A DNA stretch of 64,000 bases from assembly GCA_027563935.2 (NCBI GenBank), contig CM050447.1:12306501-12370500 (forward strand). The letters run 5' to 3'. Source of the stretch: Costus lasius. Taxonomy: Eukaryota; Streptophyta; Magnoliopsida; Zingiberales; Costaceae. Below the pieces are notes generated by a model. That model was not told where the DNA came from and did not search any database. It saw only the letters and a program-made list of their open reading frames with translations. The translations under genes were made by a program, and so were the position numbers. Of the stretch, positions 1 through 11,600 are shown one piece after another; position 1 is the first letter of the stretch, and every line of letters starts with the position of its first letter.

Positions 1-556
1 CCTAAAACTTATAAAGTGCCATATTTGTATTAATGAAATCCAGCAATTAATTTTAATTGACTCTTTAGAATACTAACCTAGCTCCTACATGAGTTGCCAT
101 GTTATTTGGAAGGAAAATTCTTAATCGAAACAAAAAACAGTGAAGTTTCAAAATCAGCGTGTAAACCTAAATAACGCTTAAAAAACACTAGAATGCTTCT
201 TTTGTATTTCTTCATATCACTAGTTGAAGTTCAGTTAAGTACCAAGAGAAATTGCACTTCATGTAGAAGCCACTTCACTAGTCGGGTCATAAGTTTACAG
301 CTTAACATTGAAGTAGAATAATAAAAACATGAAAATTTAGTCATCCAATTGATTATATAAAAAAACTTAGTCACCTATCCGAAGCTAGGGTGATAGTTTA
401 GGCACCATTTATGTGATGATTTTGTATTTAGTTAGGAATATTAGATCACATTACTATTGATTAAATTATCAAGTTACACTTTTTGTTCATTCATATTGTC
501 TGGACTTTAATATGCATAATATTGTTTACACTTTTATGTCTTTCCTAGTTTGTACT
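1..556. other. AT-rich sequence, no gene seen
   Basis: No reading frame with coding character and no recognisable repeat boundary is visible. If the DUF2062-like gene further right has its earlier exons to the left of this window, this stretch is intronic, but nothing inside it proves that. Confidence 0.4.
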
Positions 557-710
557 TGATAGAACCCTCTGCCGTTGCCAGCGAAAAATCGTTCAAAGCA
601 CGCCCTAATACGAGAATTACAAAATACTTCACTACTTTGCGAACCGGGTATGACATACCAACCCAGATCCGTTTTATTAAAAACCTACTAACAATATTGG
701 GCCCATAACA
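557..710 (-). repeat. 3' LTR of the gag-only element
   Basis: The 154-bp terminal repeat is paired with 2521-2674. In element orientation it starts TGTTATGGGCCCAATATTG. The pair has diverged at scattered positions, so the insertion is not recent. Confidence 0.8.
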
Positions 711-1093
711 ATTGCCCCCCTCTCAACTAGTCTTGTCCTCAAGGCTGTAAACTTTATTTTAAGCTTTCTCCAGGATTCTAAATTGCTCGATAAGTTGTTG
801 AATCGGAAATACCAAACATTGCAGCTTCAAGCTTGACAACTTCATTTACTTGATTAACTACTTGTTTGTCAAGTATTAATTCTTCTTCTTACTTGTGCTC
901 GACAATTTTAGCTTTCAACTCCCTAGTTTTTTCAGAAGTTTCAATAGCTGAAGTAGAAGTGATGAACACACATGAGACTAGTTTACAAACCTCTGTTACC
1001 ACTTCTTGTTTATTGTCTTTAATTTTAGAATTTTCTTCTCTCATTTCCTCAATTGATACTTGAATAGTTTGACCCATCATCAGCTTCAATTGT

Positions 1094-1639
1094 CTAATTC
1101 AATACTTGTTTCTCAATTACCATTCCATGTTCTAGTTTACCATATGTGACTATACCTTCTAGTTCAGTAGATTCTTCAATGTCAACTACATCTTCATAGT
1201 AGCTTTCATCAAGGACTGTAGTTGTATGAAAATTACTAAATCTTTGTATCATCTCTTGTTTCAACTCTTCCCAAGAAAGATTGGAAATCTGTCGTTTTAA
1301 CCCTCGAATCCAATCGCATGCTTGTCCCTCCATACGAACAAATACCATCGGAAATTTATAGTCATTTGGCGTGCCTTTAATGACAAAATAATATTCAGCT
1401 TGAGCAATCCAACCTAGTGGATCAGTTTCGTCAAATCCTTGTAATTCCATGCGAATACGAATCTGCCACCTATCCTCCATATTACTTTGGCTCTGTGATG
1501 TAGTCTTCAGGACCTCGCTCAAGGTTGGATAAGTCTGCCCATCCACAATCACATCCACACCCTCTCGTATTTTCTTCTTTCTAACCAACTCTCCCAACAT
1601 TGCTTTCATCTCATCTAACACATCAAAACGACGGTTCAT
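1094..1639 (-). CDS. Retrotransposon gag protein (Ty3/gypsy type), degraded
   Basis: The frame encodes 181 residues. The part around residues 60-140 has the Retrotrans_gag pattern: a FDETDPLGWIAQAE block, a 'MEGQACDWI' block and a SWEELKQEMIQRF block, the helical capsid region of Ty3/gypsy Gag. No CCHC zinc knuckle follows. A further open stretch on the same strand at 889-1089 is in another frame, so the 3' part has probably been shifted by an indel. Gag packages element RNA into cytoplasmic particles. Whether this copy still works is doubtful because the frame is short and lacks a knuckle. Confidence 0.75.
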   Translation of the reverse strand: MNRRFDVLDEMKAMLGELVRKKKIREGVDVIVDGQTYPTLSEVLKTTSQSQSNMEDRWQIRIRMELQGFDETDPLGWIAQAEYYFVIKGTPNDYKFPMVFVRMEGQACDWIRGLKRQISNLSWEELKQEMIQRFSNFHTTTVLDESYYEDVVDIEESTELEGIVTYGKLEHGMVIEKQVLN

Positions 1640-2520
1640 CTCACCTCAATTTTTTTTTTGCTACAGTACTTGTTACAGTACTCATAACAGTAATTGGAAT
1701 TTTTTTATCTCTCTGTTTTTTTTATCCCTCTATTTTTATCCCTCTGTTGTTTTTTTTTTCTAATTCTAACCTAAGCTAGAGTACCCTGCTCACCAACGCC
1801 GTGTTCGTCTACGCATGATGTCGCCTTCAAGCTCGCCCGTCGAGTGTGCAGTGGTTGCGTTGCAGGTTCCCCTCCACCCGCCACCAACTAGGGTTCCGGG
1901 AGAGGTCGCCGACTAGGGTTTCTCGCGTCGCCAAAGAAGACAAGGAATCGCGTGCCTGGAACTCGCGGCGCCTCCTTGCGTTGCTGAAGCCGCCGCTCGC
2001 GCTAGATGCTCACTGTGGAAGTCGTCTCCGCTGGAAATACCCTGGTGGAAGCCCCTGCCCTTAGTTAAGGTGCAGAACCTTGATGTGACGCCGCCTATCG
2101 TCTCTGCAGTGGAAGATGGAAACGAAGGTGCTGCCGCCGCTGCCGCTGCACGCCAAAAACGCCTGTGGAAAGAAAAAGAGCGATGGAAGAAGACACTCGT
2201 CACCTAAAAAGGATGTCGCCGCCAGGAGGAAGATACTACAGCGCTAGAACGAGGTCACCGCTCGTCGCTAGAGTCTTCGTCGAAGAATTCTTTGTCGGCA
2301 GCGAACGTTGTTTTCATGTCACCAAAAATAATGCTGGATCTTCAAAACTTTCACCTTCTCCCTAGGGTTTCAATTGACTCTTCCCTAGGGTTTCTTCGTC
2401 GGCTGATCAACGATAATAGATCCGCCGATTAGATCTACTACCGACAACGGAATCTCTTCCGCCTTTATCCATCGCCGGACCACCGGTTTCCCGACAATCG
2501 ATCCAGCAGGTTAGACCAAT

Positions 2521-2674
2521 TGATATAACTCTTAGCCGTCGCCAACGAGAAATCGTGCAAAGCACGCCCTAATACGAGAATTACAAAATACTTCACTACT
2601 TAGCAAATTGGGTATGACATATCAACCCAGATCCGCTTTATTAATATCCTACTAATAATATTGGGCCTGTAACA
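2521..2674 (-). repeat. 5' LTR of the gag-only element
   Basis: The 154-bp terminal repeat matches 557-710. The GC-rich stretch between here and the gag start (about 1790-2510) would be the long untranslated leader of the element. The small frames in it look like chance products of base composition. Confidence 0.8.
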
Positions 2675-3442
2675 GTATTCATGCTTATTGTGACATCCTA
2701 TATAGCAATGTTGAAGTCCCCATGTGAAAATTATGTTAATTGATAATGGGTACTAACTACCATCAATTAAAATTCAACTAATTAAATGGACTGTCACTTG
2801 GTTGTTGAAAAATCCGGAAGGAATTAATTAAAATCATCTCCATGACAAATAAATTCATGCAATCCAATCTGACTTAATTAGCTATGCATTGTGGGAGATT
2901 GGATCTTGCATGTTTGGTCAATGATTGACTGTTCTATGTTAGCTAGAACTTCAATTTCCTTGAATATCTTTGTTCTTGCTCCAACTCACTCAAGTGATGG
3001 GGGAACGCACCATCCAGGTTTGCTTCGCAAGGCCTGCTTAAAAGCATAGAGAATAGAGGAAGAGATGCACTAATAGGTGGATGGAAAATAAATCTTATCG
3101 AGGAGTAATGTCTAGGGTTATAATATACAGGATAATGCCCCTATATAGAATTTCTGTCCATTTGGTAAAAGGGCAAGGTTGACTTGGAACACTCATTTTG
3201 TCGGTGATGTAGATCAACCTTATCGATGGGCTTTTAGTAGATACAATGGTGCTATCCTTTAAGATGATCATTTTTGTTGGTTGAATGCATAATTTGATAC
3301 ATAGGCATTGCCCCTAATTATCAAAGAAGTAAAAAAAACAATGCAAAAATGAACTAGTTAGCTTTGCGTGCATTTTTTTCCCCTATGCTACTAGCTCTTG
3401 AACTATGAATAATGTACCTACGTTGTCTTTTATTCTTCTCAG
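2675..3442. other. AT-rich stretch, probable intron of the DUF2062-like gene
   Basis: No upstream exon of the DUF2062-like gene could be found between the LTR element and the acceptor at 3441-3442. The polypyrimidine-rich sequence before that AG is a good acceptor. The stretch is therefore best read as the 3' part of a long intron whose 5' end lies outside the window. Confidence 0.45.
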
Positions 3443-3999
3443 TTTGGTTGTACCATTCTTGCGCCTAGGTGAAGTCATCTCTGGAAGTCCCCATTTTCCC
3501 TTGACATCTGATGCACTTAAAAAGGTCTTGACTGGTCACGCCTCAAGAGATATCATAATCAGCATACTTAATGCGGTACGTCAACCACTTATGTCGCTCT
3601 TTCTTTCTGATGGTACAACTTAATCAATGTTGTGTTGTTTATATTTCAACATCCATAATTTAAGGTCCATATGCATACAACTAAATTCCACAATGGGAGT
3701 CGAGGGGTTTAGCTATTTTGTATTGGTCTTCAAATGCTTTCTCTTATTAAATAATACTGCATATTTCCCTCTCAACGGTTATAAACCTCTTATTGCAGTT
3801 GCTGGGTTGGATAATAGCAGCACCCTTCATCCTTGGTGCACTGTACGCCGTCCTAGTTCCTTCCTTTAAGTTGCTGGTTCGAAGGTACATTGATATGCCT
3901 GCAAGCCCAAAGAAGCAAAACTACCCTTATGCCGAGGGCCTGAAGGAAGGCCTGTCTAGCTCTGAGATAAGGAGAGATGAAGAGCGTCAGATAACATGA
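3443..3999 (+). CDS. DUF2062-like integral membrane protein, last two exons (5' end outside window)
   Basis: Two exons can be read, 3443-3575 and 3799-3999, joined by a GT-AG intron (GTACGT donor, TTGCAG acceptor) in phase 0 and ending in TGA. The first exon begins one base into a split Ser codon, so at least one exon precedes it. The joined piece is about 110 residues. It has a 'LVVPFLRLGEVISG' stretch, a hydrophobic segment 'LLGWIIAAPFILGALYAVL' that would span the membrane, and a basic then acidic tail ending in ERQIT. The pattern fits the C-terminal half of plant DUF2062 proteins as I recall them; the molecular function of that family is unknown. The earlier exons lie more than 3.4 kb upstream, beyond the window start. 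Confidence 0.6.
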
Positions 4000-4112
4000 A
4001 AAAATCAGCTCCAATATTGACTTTTCCATGTATATATTCGTCTTTAAATTTACTTTGTGAACACTGTTAAAGGCATGTTTTTGCTCATGTATATATATTC
4101 ACGTACGGTCGA

Positions 4113-4118
4113 AATAAA
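4113..4118 (+). terminator. Candidate polyadenylation signal of the DUF2062-like gene
   Basis: AATAAA lies 114 bp after the stop codon at 3997-3999, at a normal distance for a plant 3' UTR. It is assigned by position and motif only. Confidence 0.4.
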
Positions 4119-4227
4119 GTGACGCCGCCAGGGTTTATTATATTAAGATGATAATAATTGGTAATATTCTCAGACTCAAGTAGGAGGATATAAGCAAGCG
4201 CTATAGTCAGGATAAGGATGTCACCTG

Positions 4228-4716
4228 CAAAAAATCTCATCCCCGACCTGACCCGACCCGACCCGAAGTCAACGGGAAAAATCCGAGTTAACTGGGGGTC
4301 GGGTCGGGTTCGGGGAAAACCCGACGGGGGTATAGTCGGGTCGGGGACGGGTATGGGAATTTAGGTATCCGCCCCGAACCCGACCCCGAACTCGCCCCGA
4401 CTATTAAAATAACAAATTTACCCCTTATAAGTTATAACCTAGTTACTAAATTTTAAAAATTTATGTAGAAATGATGATATAATTTATGTAAAATATTTTT
4501 TATTTATATATTATGAATAAAGAATGCAAATTAATTTTAAAATATTATTTATAATATATATTTATTTTTTAGGTCGGATGGGGTCGGGTTTCCCCGCGGG
4601 GTCGGGTGTGGGGCAGGGTTTTCTAAATCCGTCGAGTTCGGGGACGAGTTTGGAGAAGTCGGGGTCGGGTCGGGGATGGCAAAACCCGACCCCGACCCGC
4701 CCCGTTGTCATCCCTA
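4228..4716. mobile_element. Small non-autonomous DNA element (MITE-like) with GC-rich ends
   Basis: The 489-bp segment is bounded by a perfect 10-bp direct repeat ATGTCACCTG (4218-4227 and 4717-4726), a target duplication of the length seen for Mutator-like elements (9-11 bp). Both ends are rich in GACCC/GGGTC runs that can pair as imperfect inverted repeats, while the centre (about 4400-4570) is very AT-rich. The right end read inward (TAGGGATGACAACGGGGCGG) resembles termini of a widespread plant repeat group that I associate with hAT-derived MITEs, so the superfamily is open. There is no transposase. Open frames crossing it are composition artefacts. Confidence 0.7.
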
Positions 4717-4726
4717 ATGTCACCTG

Positions 4727-5683
4727 TTTGAAGGTTTTGTCCTGTGAAGCGATAATCAATTCTATTTGTTGCGGCCATGAAAATATTGTTATTTGCTAAT
4801 TGTGAAGCATTTTTTTACTATCATAATAAATGAGTGAGATGAGAGTTCTAAAATCCATAGTATGAAATTGGGGCTTTTTTTTTACTTTCCACATAATGAG
4901 AATAATGCAGAAGCCATTCGCTGAATGATGATCATTGACCAACAGTTTTTATATTCAGATATTCATTCCCATTTGACAGATTGGCAGTAAAAAACATGCA
5001 CTTTCAGAATGGTATATCAAGTAATTGCTTAAAATTGGCGACTAGAATGGTCTGTCAAGCTCATAATCACTTGAATAAAGCTAATCAAACAAGCAAGAGA
5101 AGAAAGCGTGTGCACAAAGCCAAGGTGAGGGAAGAAGCATTCACTATCCGTTTATGTACAAGTTCCCAACTGATGTTAATATCTTGAGTCTGTAATATTG
5201 GCACGCCAAGGATGAAATGCAACAGATAAACCAGCCACTGGAGCAAAACAACTCGGTAAATCCGCCAACATGACATGACAACTAGGGGTATGTAGTTATG
5301 TACATAGGGCGTGAGAAGAGAAGACTCTGATCTATATATTAATATCCAATGCCTCGTCCCTTCTCCACAAAGGCCTGAGAAGAGCAGGCTTATTGCCACC
5401 AGTCGCTGGCTTTTTGAGCGTCCGCAAGGACCAGACTTAAGTGGGTTGGCAGTTACTGCTGAAATTGAAAAGCATGGGTGCCATAACCATTATATCCTTA
5501 CTTTTAGTTGCTCCTATTCATGGCACAAGACAGTTGGATCAGTTGTGTAGCAGCCCCGGCAAAGTCGGCAGACAAGCAAGCAGCCAGCCAGCCAATGATG
5601 CAGAACCAGACATGAACCGCCATCGTCAGCCATAGGCAGAGTCAGCAATCTAATCTGCAACTGGGGCTCGATCCCAGGCTGTT
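4727..5683. other. Intergenic, 3' flank of the ARF gene
   Basis: The stretch lies between the MITE-like element and the ARF stop codon. The part nearest 5683 should be ARF 3' UTR on the minus strand. No further gene, RNA gene or repeat with clear borders was seen. Frames around 5085-5399 and 5311-5635 have no recognisable domain. Confidence 0.5.
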
Positions 5684-8600
5684 TCAGACGCCGTCAACAT
5701 TCTGCGCCACTTTCTTGGGCCCAGGTCTGGTGATCTCATCAACAGCTGGAAACTTCACTTTAGGGGTTAGCCGTTTTGCCTCCTCAAATGTGTAAATATA
5801 TATTTTTCTGACCATGCTGCAAAACTCACTGCGCATGCATGAAAAACGATTCCAAATTATCAGAGTTCAGAACTAAGCAGAAGGACAATGAACTTTAGAA
5901 TTCTTATAGATTGTCAAGTGAACTTTCCAAATTAGTATGGGTTTTAATCTCAGTATCTATTAATAAACCGGTATACCTCAAATAGACACAGACAGGGCGT
6001 ACCACCAATGTCCTTGATGTACTAGGAGTACCAAACAAGAGGTGTATGTACCAAGCATACTTAAAACCAAGAAATATAAAACCGTTCCGGACCGATTCCG
6101 GTACAGTACCAATGACTCACGACTAGTGGGCGAACGGCAGAGGGAGGCAGCGGAAGCTCTGCCGCCACAGTTGGAAGCTTCGGCGGAGAAGCTTCTTCTG
6201 CCAGCACTGACCAAACTTACCAGTACTATACCGGTCCGGCTACTCGGTTCGGTGAGTCACAAGATCGGTTTTCCAATCCTTGCTTAAAACTAGTATATAG
6301 TGGGCTTATTACCCAGTGTGAACTGAAATTAAAATCCATAGTTCCAGGTGAAGGTTTTTGAGTCTTACTGCCATGGGTCATCACCAACCATCATCATGTC
6401 ATCCTCGTCATCAGTGTAGACAACCTCCCATTTTTTTTCTACACCAGATAGTCCTCCCTTAATATCGAACATATCTTCCAGTTTGTGAAGAAGATCATTG
6501 TATCCGTATAATCTTGTTAAATCCACTGCCCTACCAACTGCCATTCCTTGCATGTGAACCTGCGGGAAAAAAAAAAGCATTAAGCCACAATTTCCTCTAT
6601 TATCCTTTCTTTCTTCTCGAGTTATATACATTTTTTGCATTATTATGGTTCGCTGATCAGAGCACTAAATTGGATGAAAAAGTTAAAGAACCTTGGTGCA
6701 ACTCCTTAATTGTCGTGTTTGGGATTCGTAGGTTGACCTCAAACAAGACTTCTCCAGCTCACTGCTGACTACAGGGGTATCAGATTTGTTAAAATTTGAT
6801 GGTTGAGATTGTTGATCAGATTCCGCATCCACAGATGCAGCAGTAACTGGTTGTTCCTGTCTAACACAAGAATTGGCAGTTGGTGGATAGATTTCTTCTA
6901 CGGCACGGCTCTCAACTAGGAGCTGGACACCAAACAGCCTGCAACCTGTGCCACTTTCCAGCTTCCTCACACTTTGTCCATCATTATTGCCTGCTAGAAA
7001 AGAGTCAGTTTGTTTTTCAGGCCCGCTTGGCCAGTAAATGGCGTTGTTAACAACTGATGGTCCATTGTTTGCATTAAGTTCAATTGAACCAGGTAGTGAA
7101 GCTGGTGAAAAGAGAGGAGTAGGGCAGGATGGTGTGTTTAACTCTTTCCCCTTTTGCAACCTAGAAAACGATAAAGTTTGGGTATTCTCAGCAGCAGTTC
7201 TCCATAATCCTGTAAAAAGGAAACAATAACAAATAACAAAATGTTGGGGAGAACTGAAGACTAAAGTGACAAGCATCAAGTCTATAGATTGTTTATATAT
7301 ACCATGAAATGTTGAAATATCTAAACTATTGTATTGCTAAGCAGACCGTGATAGCATTATTATTTTATAGTATTAAGCCTGCAATAAACTAAACTCTTGT
7401 GTTTTTAACAACTTAACTTCCAGCAGAATTACCTGATTGTTAGCTTATAATGGATGTATAATGTTTCCACTCCTATTTTCCAGTATTATTTGAATCTTAT
7501 CATACTAAAAGAATAATAATTTTACTCCAAGGCAGATAAAAGCTTTAACATACTAATGCAATGAGTAATTTTGAATCTTCATAGGATTTTAAGCCACCTA
7601 CATAGTACTTTTTATCTCCAAATTACTTCATATGCTGATCAGGCTTGATGTATCTATTTCTAAGAATGCATAAAAGCAACCAGAGGACTTCAACTATCAT
7701 GTAGAAGCCAAACATGTCGAGAAGTATCACTACCATGTGCTGGGGAAAGATCTGATGTCACGGTAGAAGCAGATGGTCGTGCTCTTTTGTTTCTGGGCAC
7801 CGATTGAGATGTTGGCGGAGTAGTTGTAACAAGTGGTTCCAATTCCCACGGGGAAACTTTATCTGGTCGTGGGATAGAAGAAGATTCATCCCATTGAACC
7901 TAGACATGAAAATCAAAGAACTTATCATGAAAACAATGGAAATGAACAAGCAAAAGTAGTGCTGTAGCCTATAAATTGGGAAATCACCAATATTAATTTG
8001 TTATTTAGCAAAAGTATCCCAAGTCCATAGCAGGAAATTTACCTTTAGAGATCTCCATTTCGAATCTTGCCATCGAGATGGTGTCTTGTCCACACCAATA
8101 ATAGTACCACTAAACCTGTAAAAATGTAATCGGTAACTACAGACTTTACAGAAACTTTACTTTATGCCTGTAACACATCCAAAAGTACCTTCTTTCAGGA
8201 GCTTCATCACCCTCAAATTTCATCTTGAATCTCATTCCAACAGAGAATTTGTGACTCTGGGCCTCAAGATACTTGTTGACGCTTACAATGAATTCTGATC
8301 GACTTGTTCTGAAATATGCACAAGTTATTATCAAATGTTTTCGTTTAGTTTTCATAAAAAAGTGTGGAAATCTTTAATTCACATTATCCAAATTCTTTAT
8401 GCCTTACACAAGATAAAGCATTAGAAAACTAGTAATATCTAGATAATGAAAAACTCAGAATAGGAATCTTCAGTGTAAAGTCAAATAAACAAGTTGAGAG
8501 TTGGGCTACCGAGCATCTATTTTGAAAAACATATACAATGTTAATCAAATACAATTAAACGTCAATTACATGTTAGTGTGTGTGAGAGAGAGAGAGATGA

Positions 8601-11600
8601 AAGCAGCATCACCTCACAGTTGGAGAGAAATTTAAGAAAGTCACTAATGCAAATCTAAACAATCTAAATAACAATTTTTATGAAGTGGACAATGATAAAT
8701 CTAAAGGAACCTAACCTTGGCTTGTAAAAAACTGAAAACAAAGTCCCAGTGGTGATAGCATGAGATGCAGTAGCCAGAACTCCAAGATGCATGCTGTGAC
8801 TGGAAATGACTGATGATGGCATGTTATTAATCTGTCTCATATGCCTTCTAACTCCAACTCGCAGCTCATCATTCTCACCTCTGTCAAGTACAAACAGTTC
8901 AAGTACTTCATTGCTTTATTGACAATTTCCTTGTTAACAAGAAACTTCTACACATTTAAGTACCGTATCAATCATCGAAAGCATAAAAGGATGACAACAA
9001 AGCAATAATTACCTTAAAAAGATAAATGCATCACCAGCTACCAGTCTCTTTGAGCTTACAAAAACACTCCAACCAGTTGTGAGCAGATGGCGCCTAGGTT
9101 GTCCTGAAAGACCAGGCGAAATTCAGGTTGACGTATTTCAGTTTCAAGTTCAACGGGTTGCAGAAATTCAGGATAGCGTATTTATAAGCCCAAAGAGCTT
9201 ATAAATATAAAAACCATGCAAATGAATGGCCGTTAATCATTAACTAATAGGTGGTATACTTTTGACTGCTATGCATCGAATCATAGGTACAACAAATAAC
9301 CTATAACTATTAAAACTTTTTTAAAAAATAAATATAGTCAGGATACTAGTAATCAATCTAATTGAAAGTTAAGAGGGTCTCGCTTACATTGTACTTCAGA
9401 AAATAATGATGTATAAAAGAAATGGTAATTAATAGATTTGTTTAATTCAACTATTTCTTCACTCTTAGTTATATGGAAATTAAATGACTCCAATGGTGAC
9501 ATCAACAAAGCAGTAGAACACATCTTGTAAAGTTTTGATATAGCATGCACAAACCTCGAAAAATGTGACGGAAATGCCAATCATTTCCATGAAGATCTTT
9601 GGCAACCAATTCTTGCACAGGTGGATTCTGGGACATATCCTACACAGAGAAATTATCAAGAGATCCAACTGAATAGACAAAGTTAAAAAAAAATATTGAG
9701 AAACATTGTAAACTTGGCCACATATGATAAATGAGCATACAAGAAAAACTGACCAATGGAGGAAGGCACTCATCTGCATGCCTCCTAAGAACTGAAAAAC
9801 CACCGTGTGTGCTAGTATCTGAAGCAGTTAAAACCTTACAGAAGGAGCGGACATTACACCTTTCTGGTTCCGGAAGAGGAGCGTCTGGGCTGGTAACCTC
9901 ACCTTGCTGAATACATTGATGAAATAGAACAAAAGAACAAGAATGAAGGCGAGGACATTGATGAAATAGAATCACATTAAATAGATAGCATCAAATGAGA
10001 TGAGGGACTATTGACAAGAGAAAGTGTCAGAGCAGTGATCATTTGAAATCGGCTCATCACAGTAACAAAAAAAATGTTGGAGTCTTCCAACTTTTACTAA
10101 AATTACAAATTTTATTAAATTTATTTGTTTCCAATAGTTGCATCTCACCAATTCACTGATTTAATTTTAATTTATTTAATTAATTGTTTTTAAAACTTGA
10201 GCCCTTTCCTTTTAATTTAATTAATTTGATTATTTGTGTATAAATGGAGACCCTCTCTTCCGAAGATGTGTCAAATAGGGAATTTTTCCCCTTAATTTAT
10301 ATTCATTTATTTGTTCTTTTTAATGATCAGAGTTGAAAAAGAGTGAAGGCAAACTTTCCCCAACGTGTTAGCAAGGATGGAGACTCTAGTTGTATAGTGG
10401 AAGACTGGATTTACCATGCACGATATCTTTAACTTTTTCTTATTTATTTATTTTGCATAGTTTCTGATTCGAATTTCCTAAAATATCAATATTGTAATTC
10501 AGCAATTTTATGGCAACAGAAAATATGTCCAATGTGAAGCCCTCGTGTTGTACACAACTCTAGTTTCTATTATAATTGGTGAAATATCCGCAAGCATAAA
10601 AATGACTAGACACTTAGTGTTATCTGCCACCTGGTAAACTCATAAATCATCTCGCTTACGAATGTGAGACTACAAGAAGAGCACATTGCCTACTCCTCCA
10701 GGGCGGTGCTTAGTTTGAGTCACACCGTGACATAAAATATACATGACAACATTACAATGGAAACATTAACAGGCAGAAACTAAGTATCTTTTGATTTTGC
10801 AGGCTATCTTTATAAGGAGAGCTTAAAATACATGTTGTAGCAGGATATAGAAATAAAACTGATAAAAGAAAGACTTACATCTGCTTCAGGTAACAATGTA
10901 ATCTGTGCATATACTTCATCTGTATCAGTTTCAGCCTACAGAATGGACAGAAGAAAATTATTCCATCTTTTGTAGAATTAAGGGTGAGCCGTGAAGATCA
11001 ACAATAGGTAGGTAATGATTGGACAGCCCATGATAAAACTGTTTGGAAGTAACTTACCCTAAGATGCACATAAACCACCTTGCATAGGATCTTTGATGGC
11101 AGATCAAACAAGGGTAACTGCTGGTCGTTCTCTTGATTTGTTGATGCTTCAAGCTGTAAGACAATATAAAGGTTAAGCAATGCAGATATTAACACCTGTA
11201 CCACAATAGATATAATGTTCTTCAAGTGTAATGGGATTTGTAAAAAGTATGAAGTTCCAAAACATGGATTAAAGAGGGATTAGGATGTATATTTCATTAT
11301 TCGTATGGCTTTGACGTATTATAAAGCACCAAATCTCAGCAAACGCCCAAGGACCAAAAATAACAAGGAATTATGTTCTAATGTCCAGGGGCATATTTAC
11401 TGACCCTCTTGCTAAATTAAGCAGATGACACACAAACTAATACACATAAACCTCATGCACCTGTTCCATATGGCCTTGGGGAAAGTAATAGACCCTTTCG
11501 CCTTCAAGAGGTAGAATAACTAAAGGTCCTGCACATGCTTTCCATAGTTCTGGGTACAAGACATCACCGGAGGTCCCTGATCAGAAAAACCAGAAGCATT

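Larger units (their letters stand above)
557..2674 (-). mobile_element. Non-autonomous LTR retrotransposon carrying only gag (TR-GAG-like)
   Basis: Two direct repeats of 154 bp (557-710 and 2521-2674) are closely similar and both run TG...CA. On the minus strand each begins TGTTATGGGCC or TGTTACAGGCC. The bases just outside are GTACT (552-556) and GTATT (2675-2679), which fits a 5-bp target duplication with one mutation. A G-rich tract, read on the minus strand just before the LTR at 710, looks like a polypurine tract. The 1.8 kb interior holds a gag frame but no protease, reverse transcriptase, RNase H or integrase. This matches the published TR-GAG class (terminal repeats plus gag only), which depends on enzymes from other elements. 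The primer-binding site next to the right LTR is only loosely like the initiator-Met type. Confidence 0.8.

Noticed and set aside
1846..2365. Frames of 66-96 codons in the leader of the gag-only element
   Set aside because: They are GC-rich by-products of the leader with no retroviral motif.
5660..5682. tRNA B-box-like sequence (GGGGCTCGATCCC)
   Set aside because: No A box at the right distance, no cloverleaf and no A-tail; not enough for a tRNA gene or SINE.
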